NCBI GenBank assembly: GCA_019412865.1
Contig: DXOJ01000246.1
Span: forward strand, 1 to 9,902
Reading direction: 5' to 3'
Source of the DNA: Bacteroides sp.
GTDB taxonomy: Bacteria > Bacteroidota > Bacteroidia > Bacteroidales > Bacteroidaceae
DNA: 9,902 nucleotides
The translations under genes and the position numbers were made by a program. The notes below the pieces were generated by a model that worked only from the letters and a program-made list of their open reading frames with translations, did not search any database and was not told the DNA's origin. This document shows, in pieces, positions 1-7,156 of this stretch (positions are counted from its first letter, which is position 1; each line of letters starts with the position of its first letter).

Positions 1-1
1 C

Positions 2-1783
2 ATTGCAATCATTGCCCATGTTGACCATGGGAAAACAACGCTGGTTGACAAGATGCTATTGGCCGGAAATTTATTCCGCAGCAACCAAAATAGTGGTGAA
101 CTTATCCTGGATAACAACGATTTGGAACGTGAACGTGGTATAACGATTCTCTCCAAAAACGTATCCATCAATTACAACGGTACAAAAATTAATATTATTG
201 ATACTCCGGGACACAGCGACTTCGGTGGTGAGGTAGAACGTGTATTGAATATGGCCGACGGTTGTATTCTGTTGGTAGACGCCTTCGAAGGTCCGATGCC
301 CCAGACTCGGTTCGTACTGCAAAAAGCGCTGGAAATCGGTTTGAAACCTATCGTGGTAGTTAATAAGGTAGATAAGCCTAACTGCCGTCCGGAAGAAGTT
401 TACGAAATGGTTTTCGATTTGATGTTCAGCCTGAACGCAACGGAAGACCAACTGGACTTCCCAGTAATCTACGGTTCCGCCAAAAACAACTGGATGAGCA
501 CCGACTGGAAGCAACAGACTGACAGTATTACTCCGCTACTGGATTGTATCATCGAAAATATTCCGGCACCTAAACAACTGGAGGGTACGCCCCAGATGTT
601 GATTACTTCTCTGGATTATTCTTCTTATACCGGTCGTATCGCCGTAGGTCGCGTACATCGCGGTACATTAAAAGAAGGTATGAATATAACGCTTGCGAAA
701 CGCAACGGCGATATGTTCAAGAGCAAAATCAAAGAACTCCATGTTTTCGAAGGTTTAGGCCGCGTGAAAACAAACGAAGTTTCTTCCGGTGACATCTGCG
801 CACTGGTAGGTATCGACGGATTCGAGATTGGAGATACAGTTTGTGATTTCGAAAATCCGGAAGCATTGCCGCCAATCGCTATTGATGAGCCGACCATGAG
901 TATGTTGTTTGCGATCAACGATTCTCCTTTCTTCGGCAAGGATGGTAAGTTTGTGACTTCACGCCACATCCATGACCGCCTGATGAAAGAACTCGATAAG
1001 AACCTGGCTCTCCGTGTAAGGAAGAGTGAAGAAGACGGTAAATGGATTGTTTCCGGCCGTGGTGTACTCCACCTTTCTGTATTGATCGAAACGATGCGTC
1101 GTGAGGGATACGAATTACAGGTAGGTCAGCCGCAGGTTATCTTCAAAGAAATCGACGGTGTGAAATGCGAACCGATTGAAGAGTTGACCATCAACGTACC
1201 GGAAGAATATTCCAGCAAGATTATTGATATGGTTACCCGCCGTAAAGGTGAAATGGTAAAGATGGAAAATACAGGCGAACGCATCAATCTTGAATTCAAT
1301 ATGCCTTCACGCGGTATCATCGGTTTGCGTACCAATGTACTGACGGCTTCTGCCGGTGAAGCCATTATGGCACACCGTTTCAAAGAATATCAACCGCACA
1401 AAGGAGAAATCGAACGTCGTACGAACGGTTCTATGATTGCTATGGAAAGTGGAACTGCTTTCGCTTATGCCATCGACAAATTGCAGGATCGCGGTAAGTT
1501 CTTTATCTTCCCGCAGGATGATGTTTATGCAGGACAAGTAGTAGGTGAGCATTCTCACGACAACGACCTGGTTATCAATGTTACCAAATCGAAGAAGTTG
1601 ACGAATATGCGTGCTTCCGGTTCGGATGATAAAGTACGTCTGATTCCACCTATCCAGTTCTCACTTGAAGAAGCACTGGAATATATTAAGGAAGACGAAT
1701 ATGTAGAAGTTACTCCGAAAGCAATGCGTATGCGTAAAGTGATTTTGGACGAAATCGAACGTAAACGTGCAAACAAGAGCTAA
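2..1783 (+). CDS. typA: Ribosome-associated translational GTPase TypA/BipA, 5' end cut off
   Basis: The protein is a GTPase of the EF-G/LepA class that binds the 70S ribosome. In other bacteria it acts in ribosome assembly and in stress or cold adaptation. The reading frame is open from base 2, so the gene starts just outside the window. About half a dozen N-terminal residues are probably missing, leaving 593 visible. The G motifs are all present: AHVDHGKT (visible residues 5-12), RERGITI (43-49), DTPGH (67-71), NKVD (121-124) and SAK (159-161). An EF-Tu-like beta-barrel domain II follows, then an EF-G-like domain, then the BipA-specific C-terminal region with PSRGIIGLR and KEYQPHKGEIERR. There is no EF-G domain IV, as expected for BipA. 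The ATG at 53 lies inside the G domain and is not the true start. The gene converges on the GH20 gene and ends just before a strong terminator. Confidence 0.97.
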   Translation: MAIIAHVDHGKTTLVDKMLLAGNLFRSNQNSGELILDNNDLERERGITILSKNVSINYNGTKINIIDTPGHSDFGGEVERVLNMADGCILLVDAFEGPMPQTRFVLQKALEIGLKPIVVVNKVDKPNCRPEEVYEMVFDLMFSLNATEDQLDFPVIYGSAKNNWMSTDWKQQTDSITPLLDCIIENIPAPKQLEGTPQMLITSLDYSSYTGRIAVGRVHRGTLKEGMNITLAKRNGDMFKSKIKELHVFEGLGRVKTNEVSSGDICALVGIDGFEIGDTVCDFENPEALPPIAIDEPTMSMLFAINDSPFFGKDGKFVTSRHIHDRLMKELDKNLALRVRKSEEDGKWIVSGRGVLHLSVLIETMRREGYELQVGQPQVIFKEIDGVKCEPIEELTINVPEEYSSKIIDMVTRRKGEMVKMENTGERINLEFNMPSRGIIGLRTNVLTASAGEAIMAHRFKEYQPHKGEIERRTNGSMIAMESGTAFAYAIDKLQDRGKFFIFPQDDVYAGQVVGEHSHDNDLVINVTKSKKLTNMRASGSDDKVRLIPPIQFSLEEALEYIKEDEYVEVTPKAMRMRKVILDEIERKRANKS

Positions 1784-1790
1784 CACCATA

Positions 1791-1804
1791 CTTATATATA
1801 TAAG
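1791..1804. repeat. 14-base perfect AT-rich palindrome after the typA stop
   Basis: CTTATATATATAAG reads identically on both strands and sits 7 bases after the typA stop codon, directly before the terminator stem. The flanking bases do not extend it. It may form a small second stem in the typA transcript, or be chance in an AT-rich spacer. For transcripts from the opposite strand it also supplies T-rich sequence after the terminator hairpin. Confidence 0.5.
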
Positions 1805-1805
1805 A

Positions 1806-1840
1806 AACGGGAGACAGAGTTATCTGCCTCCCGTTTTTTT
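1806..1840 (+). terminator. Rho-independent terminator of typA, possibly bidirectional
   Basis: AACGGGAGACAG (1806-1817) pairs with CTGCCTCCCGTT (1824-1835) with one mismatch, around the six-base loop AGTTAT. A run of T continues to 1841. The hairpin begins 22 bases after the typA stop. Read on the other strand, the same stem is followed by a weaker T-rich stretch, so it may also stop transcripts arriving from the GH20 gene, whose stop lies at 1860-1862. Confidence 0.93.
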
Positions 1841-1859
1841 TAAATCAGGAAAACTGAAA

Positions 1860-3433
1860 TCATTTCCGGTTTACAATTTCAAAAGGAACACGTAAGGATA
1901 CTCCCTTTTTCATCAAATTCATCATATTAGGATAAAAACGTTTTTTAAAAGATTCCCAATCACGATGTTCCATTTGTGTCCATCCGGCTTCCGCCAATGC
2001 CATACCACGCGGATAAGTCATGTAGGTCACCCGGTTCATATCCCGTATCGCTTCTCCCCAAAGGGTTCCCATAATACCTTGAATATGTGCCTGATCCGCG
2101 GCAGATACTCCATATCCCGGATCGAATTGATAGCACTTCTCTAAAGTGGTGACAGGCATTCCCCAGTTATTAAATTCCGGAAGGTCACCTTTATACTGGG
2201 GATAATCCAGATAAGCATATTCACTCGGTGCCATAATCAACGGATTACCATATTTACGGGTAAGTTCCAGACAAGTAGGAGTCAGTCCTCCCCGCCAACT
2301 AACCAATGTTACATTCTTGGGATAAGGAAACAAATAATCATTGGCCGGCGGATAAATACGATCCAATTCACACCAAAGTATAGGAGTCTTACCATTCTCC
2401 TGAACAAACGTAAGCATACGGTCGAAGAAAGGAATCATCAACTGGGAAGCTTTCTGATATCCCAGTTCTTTCATCATCGCCTGGCAACGTTCGCATTTGG
2501 TCCAGTTCTTCTCTACTACCGCTTCGTCTCCCCCAGATGGATATAGCGGGATGGGAATAACTCCGATATTTCTTTGATAATATTCCGATAGACAGTATAC
2601 ACTTTCTCATTGTTGGCACACAACATCAAATCCAATGTCTTGCCTACAATCTTCGGTAGTGTATCCGTATGTGTACAACCCAGTTCAGGATAGGTGGCCA
2701 ATATAGCAACAGTATGTCCGGGAATATCCAGTTCAGGTACAATCTCCACATGGCGTTTTGCGGCATATTGAATCAAGTCGGCAAGTTGCTCTTGGGTATA
2801 ATAATCTTTCCCCACCAGTCCGGGATACTCTTTTATCTCTACGCGCCATCCCTGATCGTCCGTCAAATGCAGTTGCAGCGTATTGTATTTGTACCGAACC
2901 ATCTGATCGATGAAAAATTTCACATCCTCAACCGGAAGAAAATTCCGGGCAGGATCAAGCATCAATGCACGATAAGAGAATCTTGGCGCATCGTCTATAA
3001 TAACCGAAGATATTTTCTTCTGAGCTGTGACACACATATCACCTAAAAGAAGCTGGTCCACGGTCATCACTCCGTAATAAACAGCTGCGGCAGTCTTTCC
3101 CCGGATAACCATTCCTTTAGTATTTGTTTCAAGACGGTAATGCTCTTCTCCATCCATAGCAGGATCAATCAGTAACCGGATATCTGCACGATCCGATTTC
3201 GAAAAAGGAACTTCCACCTGCATTCTGTCATGCAGAATATCTTGCAGGCTATGCGCCGCAAATTCCAGTTCAGACTGGTTCAGGTAAATACACGTTTTCC
3301 CACTATGAACGGCAAACGGTTTTTCCTTACCAAAAAGAATCCGATTGGGCATGGGCAACAATGCGGAAGTACAGTTTTGAGCAGATAAGCATCCCGCCAA
3401 TGCACACAAACAAATACAAATAAAAGTTCTCAT
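1860..3433 (-). pseudogene. GH20 beta-N-acetylhexosaminidase, frameshifted at the catalytic motif
   Basis: GH20 enzymes release terminal beta-linked GlcNAc or GalNAc by substrate-assisted catalysis. Frame one (3433 down to 2516) gives 305 residues: a signal sequence, a GH20b-like N-terminal domain (about 25-150), and the start of the catalytic barrel with DPARNF (160-165, substrate-binding Arg163), HLTDDQGWR (189-197) and PELDIPGH (233-240). It then runs YIHLG-ETKR-stop. Adding one G to the G5 run (2530-2534) restores HLGGDE (catalytic Asp303-Glu304) and continues without a stop to 1860. The corrected length is 524 residues, with VSWRG, YLDYPQ (408-413), LWGE (458-461) and YPRGMALAEAGWT. The frame-one product alone lacks the catalytic Asp-Glu pair and half the barrel, so it should be inactive. 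The signal is ambiguous: LAGC at residues 12-15 fits a lipobox, while LSA|Q fits signal peptidase I. It lies 32 bases after the second CHR gene, probably last in the operon. GH20 assignment is very sure; whether the break is real is not. Confidence 0.9.
2530..2534 (-). other. Frameshift site: five-G run within the GH20 active-site codons
   Basis: On the coding strand the bases read CAT CTG GGG GAG ACG AAG CGG TAG, so translation stops after HLGETKR. The family motif HLGGDE needs CTG GGG GGA GAC GAA, one more G. A -1 slip of the peptidyl tRNA on GGG would re-pair perfectly with GGG and enter the correct frame, so a low level of read-through by ribosomal or transcriptional slippage is conceivable. 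Five bases is short for efficient slippage. Confidence 0.85.
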
Positions 3434-3465
3434 AGCAATATAGATTTAATCAAATATTTGAATTC

Positions 3466-3990
3466 TCAATATAAAACGAATCCTACCACACCCGCCAGAC
3501 AAATCAACAGAATAGGATGAAGATTCCATTTCCATGTAACCAAAAAGGCGGCTGCGAAAATACCGATACTTTTATAGTCTATAAAATTCTCTCTATTCAT
3601 CATAAGCAATGCAGCCGAAGCAATCAGGGCGACCGACATAGGAAGCAGTCCGGACATAGCCGCTTTAATATACTTATTATCCTTACACTTCGCAAAGAAA
3701 TAAGAAATGAGCAACACCAAAATAAAAGAAGGCAAACAAACAGCTACAGTAGCCAACACAGCTCCCCAAACACTTTGTGTTACCGCATAACCTACGTAAG
3801 TAGCACTATTTATACCAATCGGTCCCGGAGTCATCTGCGAAATTGCGACCACATCCGTAAACTGTTGAGGAGTCAGCCAATGATGGAGATCCACTATTTC
3901 ATGTTGAATCAGGGAAAGCATCGCATATCCACCCCCAAAACCAAACATACCTATTTTAAGATACACCCAAAGTAATTGCCAATATATCAT
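3466..3990 (-). CDS. Short-chain CHR (chromate transporter family) protein, second of the pair
   Basis: This 174-residue integral membrane protein has one CHR domain. Family signatures are FGGGYAM (residues 18-24) followed by an amphipathic helix, then SQMTPGPIGINSATYVGY (about 51-68), then several hydrophobic segments including one at the extreme C terminus. Full-length ChrA proteins carry two such domains in about 400 residues. Short single-domain proteins usually occur as adjacent pairs thought to act together, as here. Its ATG overlaps the stop of the upstream CHR gene (ATGA, 3987-3990), which indicates translational coupling. The GH20 gene follows after 32 bases. Members of this family export chromate in some bacteria, but the natural substrate here is unknown and the sequence does not show it. 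Confidence 0.93.
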   Translation of the reverse strand: MIYWQLLWVYLKIGMFGFGGGYAMLSLIQHEIVDLHHWLTPQQFTDVVAISQMTPGPIGINSATYVGYAVTQSVWGAVLATVAVCLPSFILVLLISYFFAKCKDNKYIKAAMSGLLPMSVALIASAALLMMNRENFIDYKSIGIFAAAFLVTWKWNLHPILLICLAGVVGFVLY

Positions 3991-4544
3991 ACCTGTTTAT
4001 TCGCTATTTTTTCTTTCAACCATAATGTATATACCAATCCCCCTATAATTCCGGCCAACACAATATAAATAGGTGATAAGCCGAACTGCCAGATCAACAC
4101 GGTGGCTATGGCAGGAGCAACCAATTGCAAATACTTCAGCTTCAAAGCTCTAACAGCAGAAATGCAAGGAAACAGAATCAATGCTACCACGGCAGGACGT
4201 ATTCCATTAAAGATACGAATCATCACTTCATTATCCTGAAACTGTGCAAAAAACATGGCTATCAGCATCATGATAACGAAAGAGGGAAGAATCGTAGCCA
4301 ATGCACACACCAGGCTACCACCCACCTTATACAACTTATACCCTACGAAAATGGAAATATTCACCGCAAACACACCCGGAAGCGACTGCGTCAAAGCAAA
4401 CATCTCCATAAATTCTTCCTTATTCATCCATTGCTTGTTAACAATCTCCCGTTCAATCAACGGAATCATGGCATAACCGCCACCAATAGTAAACATCCCA
4501 ATCTTCGCAAATGTCACGAATAATTTTAAATACTCCAGTACCAT
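3987..4544 (-). CDS. Short-chain CHR (chromate transporter family) protein, first of the pair
   Basis: This 185-residue membrane protein is a paralogue of the next gene. It has GGGYAM (residues 21-26), IPLIEREIVN, and TQSLPGVFAVNISIFVGYK (about 52-70), where LPGVFA replaces the partner's TPGPIG. Hydrophobic segments follow at roughly 74-100, 114-130 and 138-173. The divergence between the two partners fits the idea that each short CHR protein supplies one half of a transporter with fixed, opposite orientation; that is inferred from the family. It starts 31 bases after the GH95 stop, with no recognisable promoter between, so it is probably co-transcribed. AAGG lies directly against the ATG, too close for a normal Shine-Dalgarno. 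Anion (chromate or sulfate-like) transport is the family-level prediction only. Confidence 0.93.
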   Translation of the reverse strand: MVLEYLKLFVTFAKIGMFTIGGGYAMIPLIEREIVNKQWMNKEEFMEMFALTQSLPGVFAVNISIFVGYKLYKVGGSLVCALATILPSFVIMMLIAMFFAQFQDNEVMIRIFNGIRPAVVALILFPCISAVRALKLKYLQLVAPAIATVLIWQFGLSPIYIVLAGIIGGLVYTLWLKEKIANKQV

Positions 4545-4575
4545 CCTTTCTTTCTAATTTTCCGATATTTTGTGT

Positions 4576-7065
4576 TTAATTTTTAATGAGCCCTTTGGCT
4601 GCATCATATCCAATCTGATAACTGCGTCCTTTCACAGTTTTAAAGGAGATAGTCTGATCCGCATACTTTATGACACAGTTGCCTCCTGCATTAGAGCGTA
4701 CAACAGCTTCTTTCAATTGATGATTCTCCCAAATCATATCCACCTCAAAATTTCCTTTTGCACAGATACCACTGATAGAACCGTCTTTCCATGCATCCGG
4801 CAAAGCCGGTAATAATTGAATAAAGCCCATGTGACTTTGGAGCAGCATTTCGGTGATTCCCGCTGTCCCACCAAAATTTCCATCAATTTGGAAAGGCGGA
4901 TGCGTATCCCACAAATTATCCATGGTTCCGTTCTTCAATAAATTGCCGAATAAAGTATAAGCATGATTACCATCCTGCAAACGCGCCCACTGATTCAACT
5001 TCCAACCCATACTCCAACCGGTAGCACCATCACCACGATGCACCAATACCACTTTAGCAGCTTTCGCCAGTTCGGGAGTAGTGACCGGAGAAACAGTATG
5101 TCCCGGATGCAGGCCGAACAAATGATTCACATGACGATGTTCATCTTTCGGATCATCAATATCCACCGACCATTCCATCAACTGACCATAACGACCTATT
5201 TGATAGGGAACGAGATTGGCAAGCACATGCTCCCATTGCTTACGTTCTTTCTTATCTACACCCAACACTTTGCTTGCTTCAATCGCATCCATCAGAATTT
5301 CACGCACTACGGCATGCACAAAAGTAGCTCCCTGATCGATAGGACCATGCTCGGGCGAAGTGGACGGAGCAGCCGTATAGGTTCCATCCGGCTTATGCCA
5401 CAGGTAATCGACTGCAAAATCCGCACTACTCTTAATTAGTTCATAGCCGGTTTCTTTCAGAAATTTCAAGTCTCTTGTATAGTCGTAATACTCCCATATA
5501 TGAGTAGCCAGCCAGGGACCTGCCATCGGATTGAAGTTCCACGACATATCCTGACTTTCCAACGGAGTGGTAAAGCCGAAAATATTGCCGGAGATAGATG
5601 CCGTCCATCCTCTTGCTCCGAAATAAGCTTGCGCAGTCTTCTCCCCCGGTTTCACCAGTGTACGGATAAAGTCAATCAACGGAAGCACGCACTCATTCAA
5701 GTTGGTAGAACAAGCAGGCCAATAATTCATCTGGATATTGATGTTATTATGATAATCCACACGCCACGGTCCATCGACATTATTGTGCCAAATCCCCTGC
5801 AGATTAGCAGGCATATTGCCCGGACGGGAACTGGCAATCAGAAGATAACGTCCAAATTGATAATACAACTCTTCCAGATAATAATCCGGCTGTCCTTTCC
5901 GATAATTTTTCAGACGTTGGGAAGTAGGCAGATTCACTCCTTTCACCGCTGGGTTCAGATTCAGCCGAACCCGGTTGAACAGAGTAGCATAATCATTATA
6001 ATGTTGATTGAATAAAGCCGTATATCCCTGCGCCACTGCATTATTCATCCACTGCTTTGTCGTTTCTTCGGGGTTAACGCCTATATATGTTTTCGGATCT
6101 TTGAAATCCGGATCAAAGTTAATCTTATAGTCAGTGTCCGCTGTGATATAAAATACAACTTCGTCTGCATCCTTCACCGTCAACTTTCCATCTGCATTAC
6201 ACAGTGTTCCTCCTTTTGTTTCTGCCTGGATGCGCACAACATATTTCATTCCATTATTATCCAAAGAAGCTGTGTAAACCAGTCCTTTATTTCCATCAGA
6301 AACCATGCTGCCGGTAGACAGGGGATTAGGTGCATAACTGAAAACCAGATTTTGCTTCCCCGATTGATCCGCGCTGAAACGTACCACCATTACATTGGCA
6401 GGGTAAGAGATAAAAAAGTTGCGTTGATAAGCCACACGATCCTTTTTGAATTGTACGACTGCCATAGCCGAATCCAAAGAAAGAATGCGCTTATAATCGC
6501 TCATTCCTATCATATTCAGTCCGGTTTCTACATAAAACTCTCCCATTGTAGTAAAGCTACCAAAACGGAAAGGATTTTCTCCGTCAGCTTCATACGAAAC
6601 TTCACTATTGAAGTTCTGTCGCGTCAGCATTTCAGCCTTTTTCTGATCTCCCTCTGTAAATGCTTTGCGTATTTCATCTAAAAGACGGGCCGATTGTTTA
6701 TTGACATTCCAATAATAGTCCGCACCTTTCGCTGTGTTCGGACCACCGCGCCAAAGCGTTTTTTCATTGAAAGTGATACGTTCGGCTTCCACCGATCCCA
6801 TAATATTTGCGCCGAGGCTACCGTTACCAATAGGCAATGACTGTGACTCCCAACTGGCATCCAGATTATGTCCGCTTCCTGCTGTTATCGGTTTATTTTC
6901 ACCTTTCCACAAATCCGGTCTTCCGCCATACCAGGCAGCATATCCCTGCAAAGTATTCGGAGTATCAAACCAGATGGAAAGCCCTTGAGTATAATCTGTT
7001 TCTCCCGCATAAAGCCCGGAGGTAAGGAATAGGGAACTAATAAGAAGGAAATAAAAATTCTTCAT
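4576..7065 (-). CDS. Secreted GH95 alpha-L-fucosidase
   Basis: GH95 enzymes hydrolyse terminal alpha-1,2-linked (and some other) L-fucose by inversion, typically from mucin O-glycans, milk oligosaccharides and blood-group H structures. I place the start at the ATG at 7065 (829 residues). The preceding 20 codons, back to an ATG at 7125, carry no signal peptide and that ATG lies upstream of a promoter -7 box. The chosen start gives MKNFYFLLISSLFLTSGLYA|GE, a signal peptidase I signal, so the enzyme is probably periplasmic. The N-terminal domain shows LPIGNGSLGANI and FNEKTLWRGGPN. The (alpha/alpha)6 barrel has NLQGIWHN, HNNINIQMNYWPA with His439, Asn441 and Asn443, STSPEHG with the likely acid Glu572, and HPPFQIDGNFGG with Asp728. 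These match the Asn/Asn/Glu/Asp set described for Bifidobacterium AfcA. The His two residues before the first Asn fits L-fucose preference over L-galactose. The C-terminal beta domain is complete. Confidence 0.95.
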   Translation of the reverse strand: MKNFYFLLISSLFLTSGLYAGETDYTQGLSIWFDTPNTLQGYAAWYGGRPDLWKGENKPITAGSGHNLDASWESQSLPIGNGSLGANIMGSVEAERITFNEKTLWRGGPNTAKGADYYWNVNKQSARLLDEIRKAFTEGDQKKAEMLTRQNFNSEVSYEADGENPFRFGSFTTMGEFYVETGLNMIGMSDYKRILSLDSAMAVVQFKKDRVAYQRNFFISYPANVMVVRFSADQSGKQNLVFSYAPNPLSTGSMVSDGNKGLVYTASLDNNGMKYVVRIQAETKGGTLCNADGKLTVKDADEVVFYITADTDYKINFDPDFKDPKTYIGVNPEETTKQWMNNAVAQGYTALFNQHYNDYATLFNRVRLNLNPAVKGVNLPTSQRLKNYRKGQPDYYLEELYYQFGRYLLIASSRPGNMPANLQGIWHNNVDGPWRVDYHNNINIQMNYWPACSTNLNECVLPLIDFIRTLVKPGEKTAQAYFGARGWTASISGNIFGFTTPLESQDMSWNFNPMAGPWLATHIWEYYDYTRDLKFLKETGYELIKSSADFAVDYLWHKPDGTYTAAPSTSPEHGPIDQGATFVHAVVREILMDAIEASKVLGVDKKERKQWEHVLANLVPYQIGRYGQLMEWSVDIDDPKDEHRHVNHLFGLHPGHTVSPVTTPELAKAAKVVLVHRGDGATGWSMGWKLNQWARLQDGNHAYTLFGNLLKNGTMDNLWDTHPPFQIDGNFGGTAGITEMLLQSHMGFIQLLPALPDAWKDGSISGICAKGNFEVDMIWENHQLKEAVVRSNAGGNCVIKYADQTISFKTVKGRSYQIGYDAAKGLIKN

Positions 7066-7112
7066 GGTCGTCGCGTCGTTATTTAAGATTAATAACCCAT
7101 TTATAGTCTGTA

Positions 7113-7120
7113 CAAAAGTA
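7113..7120 (-). promoter_or_regulatory. Candidate Bacteroides -7 box upstream of the GH95 gene
   Basis: On the coding strand TACTTTTG matches the Bacteroides -7 consensus TAnnTTTG fully. It would start transcription about 40 bases before the GH95 ATG at 7065. No TTTG is found 19-21 bases upstream; that position holds only TTTTTA, so the -33 element is poor. The 91-base gap to the upstream gene (7066-7156) allows a separate or activator-assisted promoter for GH95 besides read-through. Confidence 0.45.
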
Positions 7121-7156
7121 GTCAAAATATGCTTCTATTAAAAATAAAGCAACTTC

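Noticed and set aside
71..1776. Open frames on the - strand opposite typA
   Set aside because: They are antisense to a highly conserved GTPase gene and show no domain or initiation signal of their own.
1860..2477. Separate 205-residue gene starting at the ATG at 2477
   Set aside because: It is the in-frame C-terminal half of the GH20 barrel, beginning after the frameshift. No promoter or independent domain supports it as its own gene.
3434..3465. Promoter directly upstream of the GH20 gene (AATATTTG)
   Set aside because: It misses the first T of TAnnTTTG, has no TTTG at the proper distance, and would leave almost no leader. Read-through from the CHR genes is simpler.
4963..6015. Long open frames on the + strand opposite the GH95 gene (and similar ones opposite the CHR and membrane acyltransferase genes)
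   Set aside because: Their translations have low-complexity, His/Ile/Ser-rich composition with no recognisable domain, and they lie wholly antisense to strongly supported genes.
7066..7125. Extended GH95 start at the ATG at 7125, adding 20 residues
   Set aside because: The added residues spoil the N-terminal signal peptide, and the ATG lies just upstream of the candidate -7 box, so it would not be in a transcript from that promoter. The ATG at 7065 begins a normal signal sequence.
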